Below, one piece after another: positions 25,332 to 34,033 of a stretch of DNA of 64,000 nucleotides. The stretch is from Paenibacillus phytohabitans (lineage in GTDB: Bacteria; Bacillota; Bacilli; Paenibacillales; Paenibacillaceae). Made by a program: the position numbers and the translations under genes. Below the pieces are notes generated by a model. It searched no databases and was not told the origin of the DNA. It worked only from the letters and a program-made list of their open reading frames with translations. The stretch's first letter is position 1; each line of letters begins with the position of its first letter. The stretch covers positions 1 through 64,000 of the forward strand of contig NZ_WHOB01000059.1 in the NCBI RefSeq assembly GCF_013141775.1. Reading direction: 5' to 3'.

Positions 25332-26930
25332 TCATTTCGCAGCAGGCGGACGGCTCACAAAGGCATGCGGCGTCGTGCCGGTCAGCTCCTTGAATACTTT
25401 GAAAAAATAATTGTACGTAGTGAACCCGACCTGAATACTAATTTGCTTAACCGTGTATTTTCCGCTTTCGAGCAGTCTGCAGCTTGCATCAATACGGACA
25501 CGGTTCAAATATTCGGAGAAGGTCGTCCGCGTCTCTTCTTTGAAAATCCGGCTTAAATAAGACGGGTTAAGCCCGATCAGGTCAGCGGTCAGCTCCAGCG
25601 TAATGTAACTCTGATAACGTTCCAGAATAAGCTGAACCGCCTGGGACACATGCCTCGAATAGGAGCCTTGCGCCTGTCTCCGGCGGAGCCGGTCCAGCAG
25701 ACCTTCGTAATAAATTATCAGCCACCGTTCCAGCCCTGCTACGCTATTGATATTGCCGAGTTCTTCCCGGGACGGCAGTCCGCCATCTCCAGCTTCATCT
25801 CTTGTTAAGGTCTTTTCCCCTATGGCCAGCAGCTCGCTGACAATCATCTGCACACTTTGCGAATGAAGCGGATGCTTCTGGACAGAGGCGAACGCACCGG
25901 TAATTGACCGCTCTACCTCTTCCATATCCAGCCGCTCAATGGCTAGAAGCAGCTGCTTCTGATTCCCGATCGTCATCAGGAGGCGGGGATCGTTAAGACT
26001 GCTATCCGGCTCCTGCCGTGTAGCAGCGTTATCGAGGACACGTTCGGCCGAACGGTAACTGTCTTCGAGCTTGGACAGGCTGCTGCACATATGGCCTATG
26101 GCATAAGTGCATTTCAAATTCAGGAATAGCTCAAGCGAATGGCTGACATTGCTCATCAGCCGGCCAGCTTCGCTGGCGGCAGCCTGCTCGCTCCGTTCTC
26201 TGAAGGCGAACAGGATGGCCAAACGGCCATTTTCCACATAAACGGCCATCCGCTCGGGCAGATCGCCGAGACTCTGCTGCATTAGTTCTACTGCCTGCCG
26301 GACCAGACCGTTAATCTGCACATCACTGCGTGTCTGGGTCAACAGCAGGAAGGGGACGATTTGGACAGCGGCGGCCATATAACAGACCACACCAGGCGAA
26401 AGTCCGCTCAGCCGCATGCTCTTGTCAAGTATGGCGGCAGCCTCCGGCTGGCCGGCCAGCAGCCGGAGCGTCTGCTCACGTAAACTTTCAGTTCTGCTGC
26501 CCGCATCCAGGCTCCCGTCCTCCAGCCGCAGACCCGATGTTTCGGTCTCCTCCTCCAGCTCCCGGGCAGCCTTCTTCAGAATGGCGATCAGGGATTGGTC
26601 ATTCAGGCGGTGCTTCAGCAAATAGTCGGCAGCCCCGTTCCTCAGGCATTCCCGTACATAATCATAATCATCATAGCTGCTGAGCATAATTGTCTTTACA
26701 GCCGGATACCGCTCCCGGATAGTCCGCTGCAGCTCCACTCCGTCCATACCGGGCATGCTTACATCTATAATTGCGATATGCGCCTGCAATTCTTCAAGAG
26801 CCTGGAGCGCCATCGGCCCGCTATAGGCTTCTCCGCAAATCTCAAAACCATGATTCCGCCAATCCGTCATCGTTGACAGATGATGATGTACCAGCGGTTC
26901 ATCATCCACCAGCAGTACTTGAATCAACAT
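25332..26930 (-). CDS. YesN-like response regulator with AraC output domain
   Basis: A 532-residue two-component regulator. The receiver domain (1-120) has the acidic pair DD in LLVDDEP and phospho-acceptor Asp56 (IIDVSMPGMDG). A long middle region precedes the C-terminal AraC HTH with LTADLIGLNPSYLSRIFKEE and ISIQVGFTTYNYFFKVFKE. Its ATG directly follows the stop of the kinase gene, so they are co-translated. It most likely activates the adjacent binding-protein promoter. Confidence 0.92.
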   Translation of the reverse strand: MLIQVLLVDDEPLVHHHLSTMTDWRNHGFEICGEAYSGPMALQALEELQAHIAIIDVSMPGMDGVELQRTIRERYPAVKTIMLSSYDDYDYVRECLRNGAADYLLKHRLNDQSLIAILKKAARELEEETETSGLRLEDGSLDAGSRTESLREQTLRLLAGQPEAAAILDKSMRLSGLSPGVVCYMAAAVQIVPFLLLTQTRSDVQINGLVRQAVELMQQSLGDLPERMAVYVENGRLAILFAFRERSEQAAASEAGRLMSNVSHSLELFLNLKCTYAIGHMCSSLSKLEDSYRSAERVLDNAATRQEPDSSLNDPRLLMTIGNQKQLLLAIERLDMEEVERSITGAFASVQKHPLHSQSVQMIVSELLAIGEKTLTRDEAGDGGLPSREELGNINSVAGLERWLIIYYEGLLDRLRRRQAQGSYSRHVSQAVQLILERYQSYITLELTADLIGLNPSYLSRIFKEETRTTFSEYLNRVRIDASCRLLESGKYTVKQISIQVGFTTYNYFFKVFKELTGTTPHAFVSRPPAAK

Positions 26931-28733
26931 TCAACCTGCCTCCTCTGCGGATCGTTCATCCGTACGAATCTCCGGCAAACGAATGACCACCTTGGTATAC
27001 AATCCTTCTTCACTGAACAGCGTGATACCGTACGGCTCCCCGTACATTCTGCAGATTCGTTCATGCACATTCCGCACGCCGATTCCGCTGAAGCGCGACG
27101 CGCTTCCCTCCCTGCCGGATTCCAGAAGCAGCCGCATTTTCTCCCGCGACATCCCCGGCCCGTTATCCATGATTTCTATGAACAGATCCCCGCCCTCCCC
27201 GTATACTCTGATCAGAATAAGTCCGCCTCTGGCCGACGGGACAACCCCGTGCAGGATGGCATTCTCCACAATAGGCTGGAGCATCAGCTTAAGCACCCGG
27301 CATTCCAGCAACTCATCATCTTCCACTTGAACCTGAACCGTTATCGGCTCCATATACTTGTATTTCACAATCGACATATAGCAGTTCACATAATCCAGCT
27401 CTTCCCTGACGGTAAGAAATTCACTTGAATTCCCCAGCACCCCGCGCATAAGCTCGATTAAAGATCCAGAGACCTCTTCAATATTCGGCACACCGTTCAG
27501 ATTAGCCAAATACTTGATGGTATTGAGCGTGTTGTACAAAAAATGAGGACGGATCTGCGCCTGCAGTGCCGTTAGCTCAGCTTCACGTTTCGCCTGCTCG
27601 CTGATCCGGATATCCTGCATCAGCCGCTTCAGATCATCAATCATGCTGATGAACACAGTGTAGAGTTCACCGATTTCGTCTTTCGAGTTAATCTCCATAC
27701 GCGGAAAGGATAAATTACCGTCCTTCACCCGCATCATCATCGTTTTGAGCCGCCGGATTTGCAGTGTAGTCCGGGAGGACATCTGCATGGCTCCCAGCAA
27801 AACTGCGACAAAGACGATAACTGATACTTCAACCATCAGATTCCGGACCTTCACCGATTCACTCACGAGAGAATCCAGAGGAATAAGCGCCCGGGTAATC
27901 CAGCCGGTGTGCCCGGAGCGGCGGCTGACGACAATATAGGACTTACCGTCAATCTTCTGCTCTGCCGCCTCTTGAACAGCTGTTCCATCAAGCTGCGGAG
28001 CGGTATATATCGTTCTTGTCATTTGCGGCGAGAGTGATGCAGGGGCAGAATCAGACTGGTATACCAGCTCCATCTGTTCATCCAGTACATACAGGACACT
28101 GTCCGCTGTCGGCTTGACGCCATACGTGTTGCGGATGAAATCATAGTTCAAATCCACCATCACCACACCAATGGATTCCCTGTTATACCGGATGACACGG
28201 CCGACGGAAATCACATCCGGGCTGCCCTCTTGTTTGAAATAAGCGTGGCGTTCCCCGTTGTTTAACATGTAGTCCATCGCCTGCGTCTGCAGGAAATTAC
28301 GGTCAATCCAAGGTCCCCCGGTGAAGAAAACCTTACCGTTCAGGCCTATTACAGCGATGCGTGTTATATAAGGCTTATAACCGATCAGACCTGACAGAAA
28401 TTCATTAATCCGCTTTTGCTCCAGAAACCACTCGTAGCTGATTTCCTCGCTGGGGCTCAGCAATATATCAATTACCGTATTTTTATTCGTAACGGCAACC
28501 GTGTTCAGACGATCGATCTCCTCAAACATAAGATTCAGGGATTCGTCGGCTTGACGGATACTGTCCGCAACCGAAGTAATGGCGTTATGCTTAATCGTCT
28601 CACGCATATTCAGATAGATAATAGAGGTGATCGTTACAATAGAGAATAGACTGAGCAGTCCGAACGCGATGAATATTTTCCCCTGAATCCCCAGCTTCGG
28701 TGATATTTTATTGCGCAGAGCTGCAAATCTCAT
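26931..28733 (-). CDS. YesM-like sensor histidine kinase
   Basis: A 600-residue membrane kinase. A transmembrane helix at about 21-43, an extracellular Cache-type sensor and a second helix near 300 are followed by HAMP, a His-kinase box with phospho-acceptor His in RPHFLYNTLNTI and an HATPase domain (ENAILHGV, DNGPGMS). The ATG at 28733 has AAGGAG eight bases upstream. It is the partner of the response regulator at 25332. A cre-like site precedes it. Confidence 0.92.
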   Translation of the reverse strand: MRFAALRNKISPKLGIQGKIFIAFGLLSLFSIVTITSIIYLNMRETIKHNAITSVADSIRQADESLNLMFEEIDRLNTVAVTNKNTVIDILLSPSEEISYEWFLEQKRINEFLSGLIGYKPYITRIAVIGLNGKVFFTGGPWIDRNFLQTQAMDYMLNNGERHAYFKQEGSPDVISVGRVIRYNRESIGVVMVDLNYDFIRNTYGVKPTADSVLYVLDEQMELVYQSDSAPASLSPQMTRTIYTAPQLDGTAVQEAAEQKIDGKSYIVVSRRSGHTGWITRALIPLDSLVSESVKVRNLMVEVSVIVFVAVLLGAMQMSSRTTLQIRRLKTMMMRVKDGNLSFPRMEINSKDEIGELYTVFISMIDDLKRLMQDIRISEQAKREAELTALQAQIRPHFLYNTLNTIKYLANLNGVPNIEEVSGSLIELMRGVLGNSSEFLTVREELDYVNCYMSIVKYKYMEPITVQVQVEDDELLECRVLKLMLQPIVENAILHGVVPSARGGLILIRVYGEGGDLFIEIMDNGPGMSREKMRLLLESGREGSASRFSGIGVRNVHERICRMYGEPYGITLFSEEGLYTKVVIRLPEIRTDERSAEEAG

Positions 28734-28768
28734 CTCGGTCTCTCCTTCACATGAGGGAAATGACTTTC

Positions 28769-28782
28769 GGTAAGCGCTATCA
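28769..28782 (-). promoter_or_regulatory. cre-like site upstream of the YesM-like kinase
   Basis: GGTAAGCGCTATCA matches TGWAARCGYTWNCW at 13 of 14 positions, 36 bases before the kinase start codon. AT-rich -10-like sequence lies at 28781-28790. Repressing the kinase would add a second level of catabolite control to this locus. Confidence 0.6.
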
Positions 28783-28808
28783 TATTATGAGAAAACAAAA
28801 CCGTGCCG

Positions 28809-29687
28809 TTATCCGCCTCCAGCCGAACGGGTATGCAGCGGTGAAGTCTTGTAATAGGACTTGAAAGCCCGGGTAAACGTATACAGGTTGGGATAGCCGA
28901 GTGACAAAGCGATTTCCGTGATTGAAGCATCGGTTTCGGCAAGCAGCCGTTTAGCCTTACCCATACGGATGTTCTGGATGTACTTTTGCGGAGATACGCC
29001 GGTCTGGCTTGTAAAAGCACTGGTGAAGTAGGATCGGTGTACACCCGCATACGATGCAACCTGCTGAACGGATATCCCTTCAGTAGCATGGAGGTTCATA
29101 AATTCCATACACTCCCCTACCCAGCCTGAAGGTGATGGTGTATCAGCGGGGAATGCTCCAGGCATCAGGCCGGCCAGCAACTCGCAGGTCTGTCCCTGAA
29201 GCTCCAAGGACACAGCCGGGTCCCACCGCCCGTACCTTGTCATTGCCCCGAATATACGTTCCAGCATATCCTTTATACGGGATGTCACCTTGCCAAGAGC
29301 AAACGGCTTCTCAGGCACCATCCCGGTCAGCCTCAGCAGCGGCAACACCCTGCTTCCATCCAGCGCAAGCCAGCTCATCTGCAGCGGTGATTCCGCGGGA
29401 ATAATGTAATAATGATACGTCTGATCCGGAAACAGACAGAACATGTCGCCCTTTTGCAGTTCAATGTGCTCATCTCCATAGTTAAGGCCAACCTTTCCTT
29501 CATACACGAAATGAAGGCTATAGCACTCGATCCTTTTGGGACCCACCCTGTAGTTCGGCTTAGCCTGACTGCGGCCGGCACGGACAGGCCATAGCTGTCC
29601 CTCCCTATCCAAATAGCCGGGTGAATAATAGATAAACTCGGCATATTCATATTCGTATTCCTGCAGATTGCGCAACACTCCTGACAT
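28809..29687 (-). CDS. AraC-family regulator with cupin sensor domain
   Basis: A 292-residue regulator. The N-terminal cupin fold (LQKGDMFCLFPDQTYHYYII) probably binds a sugar. The C-terminal AraC HTH pair includes ISVQQVASYAGVHRSYFTSAF and ITEIALSLGYPNLYTFTRAFK. I use ATG 29687, with GGAGG ten bases upstream, rather than the TTG at 29711. It is divergent from the sulfatase gene 103 bases away and is the obvious candidate to control it. Confidence 0.87.
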   Translation of the reverse strand: MSGVLRNLQEYEYEYAEFIYYSPGYLDREGQLWPVRAGRSQAKPNYRVGPKRIECYSLHFVYEGKVGLNYGDEHIELQKGDMFCLFPDQTYHYYIIPAESPLQMSWLALDGSRVLPLLRLTGMVPEKPFALGKVTSRIKDMLERIFGAMTRYGRWDPAVSLELQGQTCELLAGLMPGAFPADTPSPSGWVGECMEFMNLHATEGISVQQVASYAGVHRSYFTSAFTSQTGVSPQKYIQNIRMGKAKRLLAETDASITEIALSLGYPNLYTFTRAFKSYYKTSPLHTRSAGGG

Positions 29688-29790
29688 ATCCCCACTCCCT
29701 CCATCTAACAAAATGACAATTCAGATCTAACATCAGGCTATTTAAAAAATGTTGTTTTTTCAATATTATCATAATAGGAGGCGATAACCA

Positions 29791-31329
29791 TTGTCCAGTA
29801 GACCTAACATTTTACTAATTACCAGCGATCAACAGCATTGGAATACCATCGGTGCCTTCCAGCCCGAGATCTCCACCCCGAATCTGGACCGGCTGGCACA
29901 GCAAGGGACAACTTTCGGCCGGGCTTATTGCCCGAATCCAACCTGTACGCCAAGCCGTTCCTCTATCATCACGGGAATGTACCCGAGCCAGCATGGGGCA
30001 TGGACACTCGGAACGAAGCTATTGGAGGACCGCCACACGGTAGGGGAAGACTTCAGTGAAGCGGGTTATCAGACCTCGCTGATCGGCAAAGCCCATTTTC
30101 AGCCCCTGAAGTCCACGGAGGAATATGAATCGAAGGAGGCTTACCCGCTGTTGCAGGATTTGGATTACTGGAGCGGTTTCCACGAGTCCTTCTACGGATT
30201 CGACCATGTGGAGCTTGCCCGGAACCATACGAACGAAGCTCATGTCGGCCAGCATTATGCCTTATGGCTGGAAGAACAGGGATGTCACAATTGGCGGGAT
30301 TATTTCCTCCCTCCAACAGGGACAATGGACCCGTCTGTAACCTACACATGGCCCATTCCGGAGAAATACCATTACAACACCTGGATTGCAGAGCGGAGCA
30401 AGGCCCGCCTGGAAGAGCATCAACAATCAGGAGATCCGTTCTTTCTCTGGGCCAGCTTCTTTGATCCGCATCCTGAATATCTGGTGCCGGAGCCCTGGGA
30501 TTCGATGTATAACCCTGACACGCTGACTATTCCTTCACTGACGCCCGGGGAACATGACCGGAATCCGCCGCATTTCGGCATGACACAGGAAGACAACCCC
30601 GACTTCTCGCAGTTCATGGAAACAGGCTTCGGCATTCACGGGTACCGCTCCCACCTGTATTATGAATACGGGGATAAAGCGCTCCTGACGGATTACGACA
30701 AAAAGAAACTGGTAGCGGTCTATTACGGAATGATCAGCATGATGGATAAGTATATTGGCAGCATTCTTGATAAGCTCGATGAACTGGGACTCGCCGAGAA
30801 CACACTCGTCGTCTTTACAACCGATCACGGGCATTTCTTCGGACAACATGGTCTGCAGGCCAAAGGAGGATTTCATTACGAGGATTTAATTAAGCTTCCG
30901 TTCATCGTCAGATACCCCGGGCATGTTCCGGCAGGCAGACAGTCGGATGCAATCCAGTCACTTGTTGACCTGGCGCCTACCTTCTTATCCTTTGCCAATC
31001 TTCCTGTTCCTTCGTCGATGACCGGTGTGGATCAGAAGGACGTATGGCTGGGCCGCAAGAATCAGGCGCGTGACCATGCCATTTGTGAATTCCGGCATGA
31101 GCCCACGACCATTCACCAGAAGACTTATATTGATGCAAGATATAAAATTACGGTCTACTTCAATCAGCAGTACGGCGAAATCTTCGATTTAGTGCAGGAC
31201 CCGCACGAACTTCATAATCTGTGGGACGAGCCGGAACACGGGCAGCTGAAGTCTGAGCTTCTGCTGAAATATATTTGGGCGGAGCTGGGCAAGGAACCGC
31301 TGCCTATGCCGAGAATACATCATGCCTGA
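29791..31329 (+). CDS. Cytosolic sulfatase (arylsulfatase A-like)
   Basis: A 512-residue alkaline-phosphatase-fold sulfatase. C52-T-P-S-R56 is the Cys-type signature whose cysteine becomes formylglycine. Metal ligands appear in TSDQQH and TTDHGHFFGQHG. There is no signal peptide, so it acts on imported sulfated sugars. It starts at a TTG with AGGAGG (29776-29781) nine bases upstream. The maturase at 34034 in the same window would form the formylglycine. A C-terminal segment (IFDLVQDPHELHNLWDEP) is typical of the family. Confidence 0.92.
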   Translation: MSSRPNILLITSDQQHWNTIGAFQPEISTPNLDRLAQQGTTFGRAYCPNPTCTPSRSSIITGMYPSQHGAWTLGTKLLEDRHTVGEDFSEAGYQTSLIGKAHFQPLKSTEEYESKEAYPLLQDLDYWSGFHESFYGFDHVELARNHTNEAHVGQHYALWLEEQGCHNWRDYFLPPTGTMDPSVTYTWPIPEKYHYNTWIAERSKARLEEHQQSGDPFFLWASFFDPHPEYLVPEPWDSMYNPDTLTIPSLTPGEHDRNPPHFGMTQEDNPDFSQFMETGFGIHGYRSHLYYEYGDKALLTDYDKKKLVAVYYGMISMMDKYIGSILDKLDELGLAENTLVVFTTDHGHFFGQHGLQAKGGFHYEDLIKLPFIVRYPGHVPAGRQSDAIQSLVDLAPTFLSFANLPVPSSMTGVDQKDVWLGRKNQARDHAICEFRHEPTTIHQKTYIDARYKITVYFNQQYGEIFDLVQDPHELHNLWDEPEHGQLKSELLLKYIWAELGKEPLPMPRIHHA

Positions 31330-31355
31330 AGCAGGCCGGTGCATGAAGAAATAAG

Positions 31356-31398
31356 AAAGCGTGAGCAAGGGTTCCTCCCTTCGCTCACGCTTTTTTTT
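31356..31398 (+). terminator. Strong terminator after the sulfatase gene
   Basis: AAAGCGTGAGC pairs with GCTCACGCTTT, with an inner AAGGG/CCCTT stem and eight T. It probably also helps to stop transcription from the convergent chromate transporter genes. Confidence 0.9.
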
Positions 31399-31414
31399 GG
31401 AATAATATATTTAG

Positions 31415-31948
31415 TCAGAAAATAACAATGCCTGCTACCGCCGACAGGAGGATCACCGCAAACGGATGCACCTTATATTTGGCAACAAGAACGAGACATC
31501 CGCCGCAGATCAGCAGCGAGCCCGCCATAGTCCAGCTTAACCAGGACCCGCTTTGTCCGCTAAATGCGAAATGAACCGCCGCATAGAGAATCAAGCCGGT
31601 TACAATCGGACGCAGTCCGTAGAATGAAGATCTGACCCAGTCATTGCTCTGCAGCTTCAGAAAGAAGACAGCGATACAAATGACGATAATAAGCGATGGC
31701 AGAATAATGCCGACCGTTGCCGCTATCGCTCCCCCTAGCCCGGCTTTGGAGTATCCGATCAGGGTCGCGGTATTCGTCGCGATGGAGCCCGGAGCCATCC
31801 CTGCCAAAGAAACAATTTCCTGAAAAGCGCCGCTGCCCATCCATCCTTTTTCGGAAACCTCCCGCTGAATCAGCGTAATAACCGCATAACCGCCCCCAAA
31901 AGAAACTAACCCCACTTTTATAAAAACCAGCAACAGCTCCCACAGCAT
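31415..31948 (-). CDS. chrA: Chromate transporter ChrA, short-chain subunit
   Basis: A 177-residue membrane protein with about five helices and the family motif VSFGGGYAVITLIQREV plus LAGMAPGSIATNTATLIGY. It is half the length of classical ChrA and is paired with the 211-residue half encoded just upstream, as known for short-chain CHR pairs in Bacillus. It is predicted to export chromate or a related oxyanion. It interrupts the plus-strand sulfatase/ROK/maturase series. Confidence 0.87.
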   Translation of the reverse strand: MLWELLLVFIKVGLVSFGGGYAVITLIQREVSEKGWMGSGAFQEIVSLAGMAPGSIATNTATLIGYSKAGLGGAIAATVGIILPSLIIVICIAVFFLKLQSNDWVRSSFYGLRPIVTGLILYAAVHFAFSGQSGSWLSWTMAGSLLICGGCLVLVAKYKVHPFAVILLSAVAGIVIF

Positions 31949-31962
31949 AAGATAATCACCCT

Positions 31963-32598
31963 TCAGATGTAGTATTCAGGAAACTGCAGGTCACGGCGTT
32001 CCTCCGTTCTCACCTTTTCCGTAACTACGCTCATCCCCTGTTTCTTTTTGTACAGAACCACCAGGACCCCGGCTGTCAGCCCGCCCACAATCAGGTAAAA
32101 CGGATGAATCTGCGTGAACAACAGCAAGGCCAGCGATACAGCTACAAGCACAAACGTCGCCGCGTCCAGAACAGAAGCTTTCCACATCTTACCGGCCGCA
32201 ACAATAATCAAGGCTGCTACCGCGGCATGAATGCCCTTCAAAGCAGCTTCTACCTTGACGTTGTCTTTGAATAAAAGCCTGAGCCCGCTGAGGAGGAACA
32301 CGATCAGGAAGGTAGGCAGGGTTATTGCAGTGACGGCAGCCACGGCTCCCGCCACTCCGCCAAGACGATAGCCGATAAACGTTGCGCTATTGACGGCAAC
32401 CCCTCCAGGAGCGGAACCGGACACGGATATCATGTCACCCATTTCCTCTTCATTCATCCAGCCCTTTTTTCGTACAATTTCTTCTTCGATGGTTGCAATC
32501 ATGGCATAACCGCCTCCAAAGGTGGAGGGTCCAATTTTGAAAAATACGCAAAAAATACTCCAAAGCAAATTCATTTTCCTGCCGACTCTTTGCTTCAT
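31963..32598 (-). CDS. chrA: Chromate transporter ChrA, short-chain subunit
   Basis: A 211-residue partner half-transporter with the same motifs (STFGGGYAMIATIEEEIVRKKGW, SVSGSAPGGVAVNSATFIGY) and about five helices. Its stop codon lies 15 bases from the next start codon. The two halves would form a heterodimer with opposite membrane orientation, as reported for split CHR proteins. A sulfate- or oxyanion-related role beside a sulfatase is tempting but unproven. Confidence 0.87.
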   Translation of the reverse strand: MKQRVGRKMNLLWSIFCVFFKIGPSTFGGGYAMIATIEEEIVRKKGWMNEEEMGDMISVSGSAPGGVAVNSATFIGYRLGGVAGAVAAVTAITLPTFLIVFLLSGLRLLFKDNVKVEAALKGIHAAVAALIIVAAGKMWKASVLDAATFVLVAVSLALLLFTQIHPFYLIVGGLTAGVLVVLYKKKQGMSVVTEKVRTEERRDLQFPEYYI

Positions 32599-32818
32599 TC
32601 CCGTTCACCCTTACATTCTTTTCTGCTCTCCCAAGAGATGTCACTTGTATTTTAGCATAATTAATTTCATTTTGGATTAAAGTCATGAATTTTATTGTAA
32701 ATATTCTGTTATTACTTCATAATCAGAGTGTATATAGACTTATTTTCGTTGTATAAATATCATTTTGGAATTATCTTAGGTATTCCTACTAATAAACTTG
32801 GAAATGGAGATAAGCCTG

Positions 32819-34009
32819 ATGCTGCCCCACCCTAATACGTCTATCAAAAAACAGGTCTATGACCGCATATCCTATCTGGGAACTGCCTCCAAAGCCGATT
32901 TGTTGAATGATTTTGCACTGACCAGCAGCAGTATGACACGTCTTCTTGATGAGATGTCATCCCAGGGGTTAATTATTGCCTCCGGGCTGGGAACCTCCAA
33001 AGGCGGGAGGAAGCCCATCCTGTTCCAGTGTAACCCGGCATACAGGTATCTGTTCGGGCTGGAAATTTCCCGCATTCATTCTTCACTTGGCTTGTATGAT
33101 ATGCATTTCAATCTGCTGTCTATGACCCGGTGGACAATGGATGATAGCATGACGCCCCCGCTTTTCGCGGATCATGTTGCTGACAGTGCCCGGGCTCTTC
33201 TGTCGGAGTATGGAATATCGCCAGGCAGCGTTCTGGGGTTGGGGATAGGCTCTGTCGGTCCCTTGAACTCTGAACGCGGGATTATTCTGGAGCCGGAGCA
33301 CTTTCCGGCCGCCTCCTGGACAAATGTCCCCATCTGCGAAATGCTGGAGGCACGGCTTGAAATACCGGTCAAGCTTGACAATGGCGCAAACTGCGCCCTC
33401 ATCGGTGAGCACCGGGCTCTTAAGTCCAACAATTATCAGCACATCCTGTATGTACATGCCGGAACAACTATAAGATTCGCGATGATGTCCGGCGGCCATA
33501 TCGTTCGGGGCGCCTCCGGGGCAGAGGGAGCGCTGGGACAGATGATTATCCAGACCAACGGCCCCAGACTGCACGGCAAAGGAAACTACGGAGCCCTTGA
33601 AGCCTTCGTGTCTGTTCCGGCGCTGGAAGAGCGTGTACGCACACAGTTAAAGATTGGACGCAGCAGCTTACTAGCGGAGATTTCTCCGGAACAGGTCACC
33701 TTTAACTCCATATCTGAAGCTCTCCAACAAGGGGACAAGCTCGTTACTGAACAATTCACGGAATCGTCTGCGTACCTGGGGATCGGGCTGGCTAATCTGA
33801 TTAATACCCTTCATCCGGAGTGTGTCGTTCTGGGCGGCCCCCTGGTCCGGGCTCATCAGCTTGTATTCGACACATCAGTTGAGGTCGCCAGGAAGAACAC
33901 TTATCCCTCCCCCGAGAACATTCCGTTTTTTACGCAAGGACATCTTAAAGAAGAGGCCGTAGCCACCGGAGCGGCCATCATGCTGCTAAATGACTGGTAT
34001 GTGGAATAA
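32819..34009 (+). CDS. ROK-family transcriptional regulator (XylR/NagC-like), zinc cysteines missing
   Basis: A 396-residue regulator. An N-terminal winged HTH (SKADLLNDFALTSSSMTRLLDEM, then GGRKP) is followed by a sugar-kinase-like ROK domain. The usual C-x-C-G-x-x-G-C zinc motif is replaced by LHGKGNYGALEA, which has no cysteine. I take ATG 32819, with GGAG nine bases upstream, over the TTG at 32798. It is 24 bases ahead of the sulfatase maturase and probably co-transcribed. It likely senses a sugar released by desulfation. Confidence 0.85.
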   Translation: MLPHPNTSIKKQVYDRISYLGTASKADLLNDFALTSSSMTRLLDEMSSQGLIIASGLGTSKGGRKPILFQCNPAYRYLFGLEISRIHSSLGLYDMHFNLLSMTRWTMDDSMTPPLFADHVADSARALLSEYGISPGSVLGLGIGSVGPLNSERGIILEPEHFPAASWTNVPICEMLEARLEIPVKLDNGANCALIGEHRALKSNNYQHILYVHAGTTIRFAMMSGGHIVRGASGAEGALGQMIIQTNGPRLHGKGNYGALEAFVSVPALEERVRTQLKIGRSSLLAEISPEQVTFNSISEALQQGDKLVTEQFTESSAYLGIGLANLINTLHPECVVLGGPLVRAHQLVFDTSVEVARKNTYPSPENIPFFTQGHLKEEAVATGAAIMLLNDWYVE

Positions 34010-34033
34010 ATAGGAAGACAGGAGGGGATTGCT

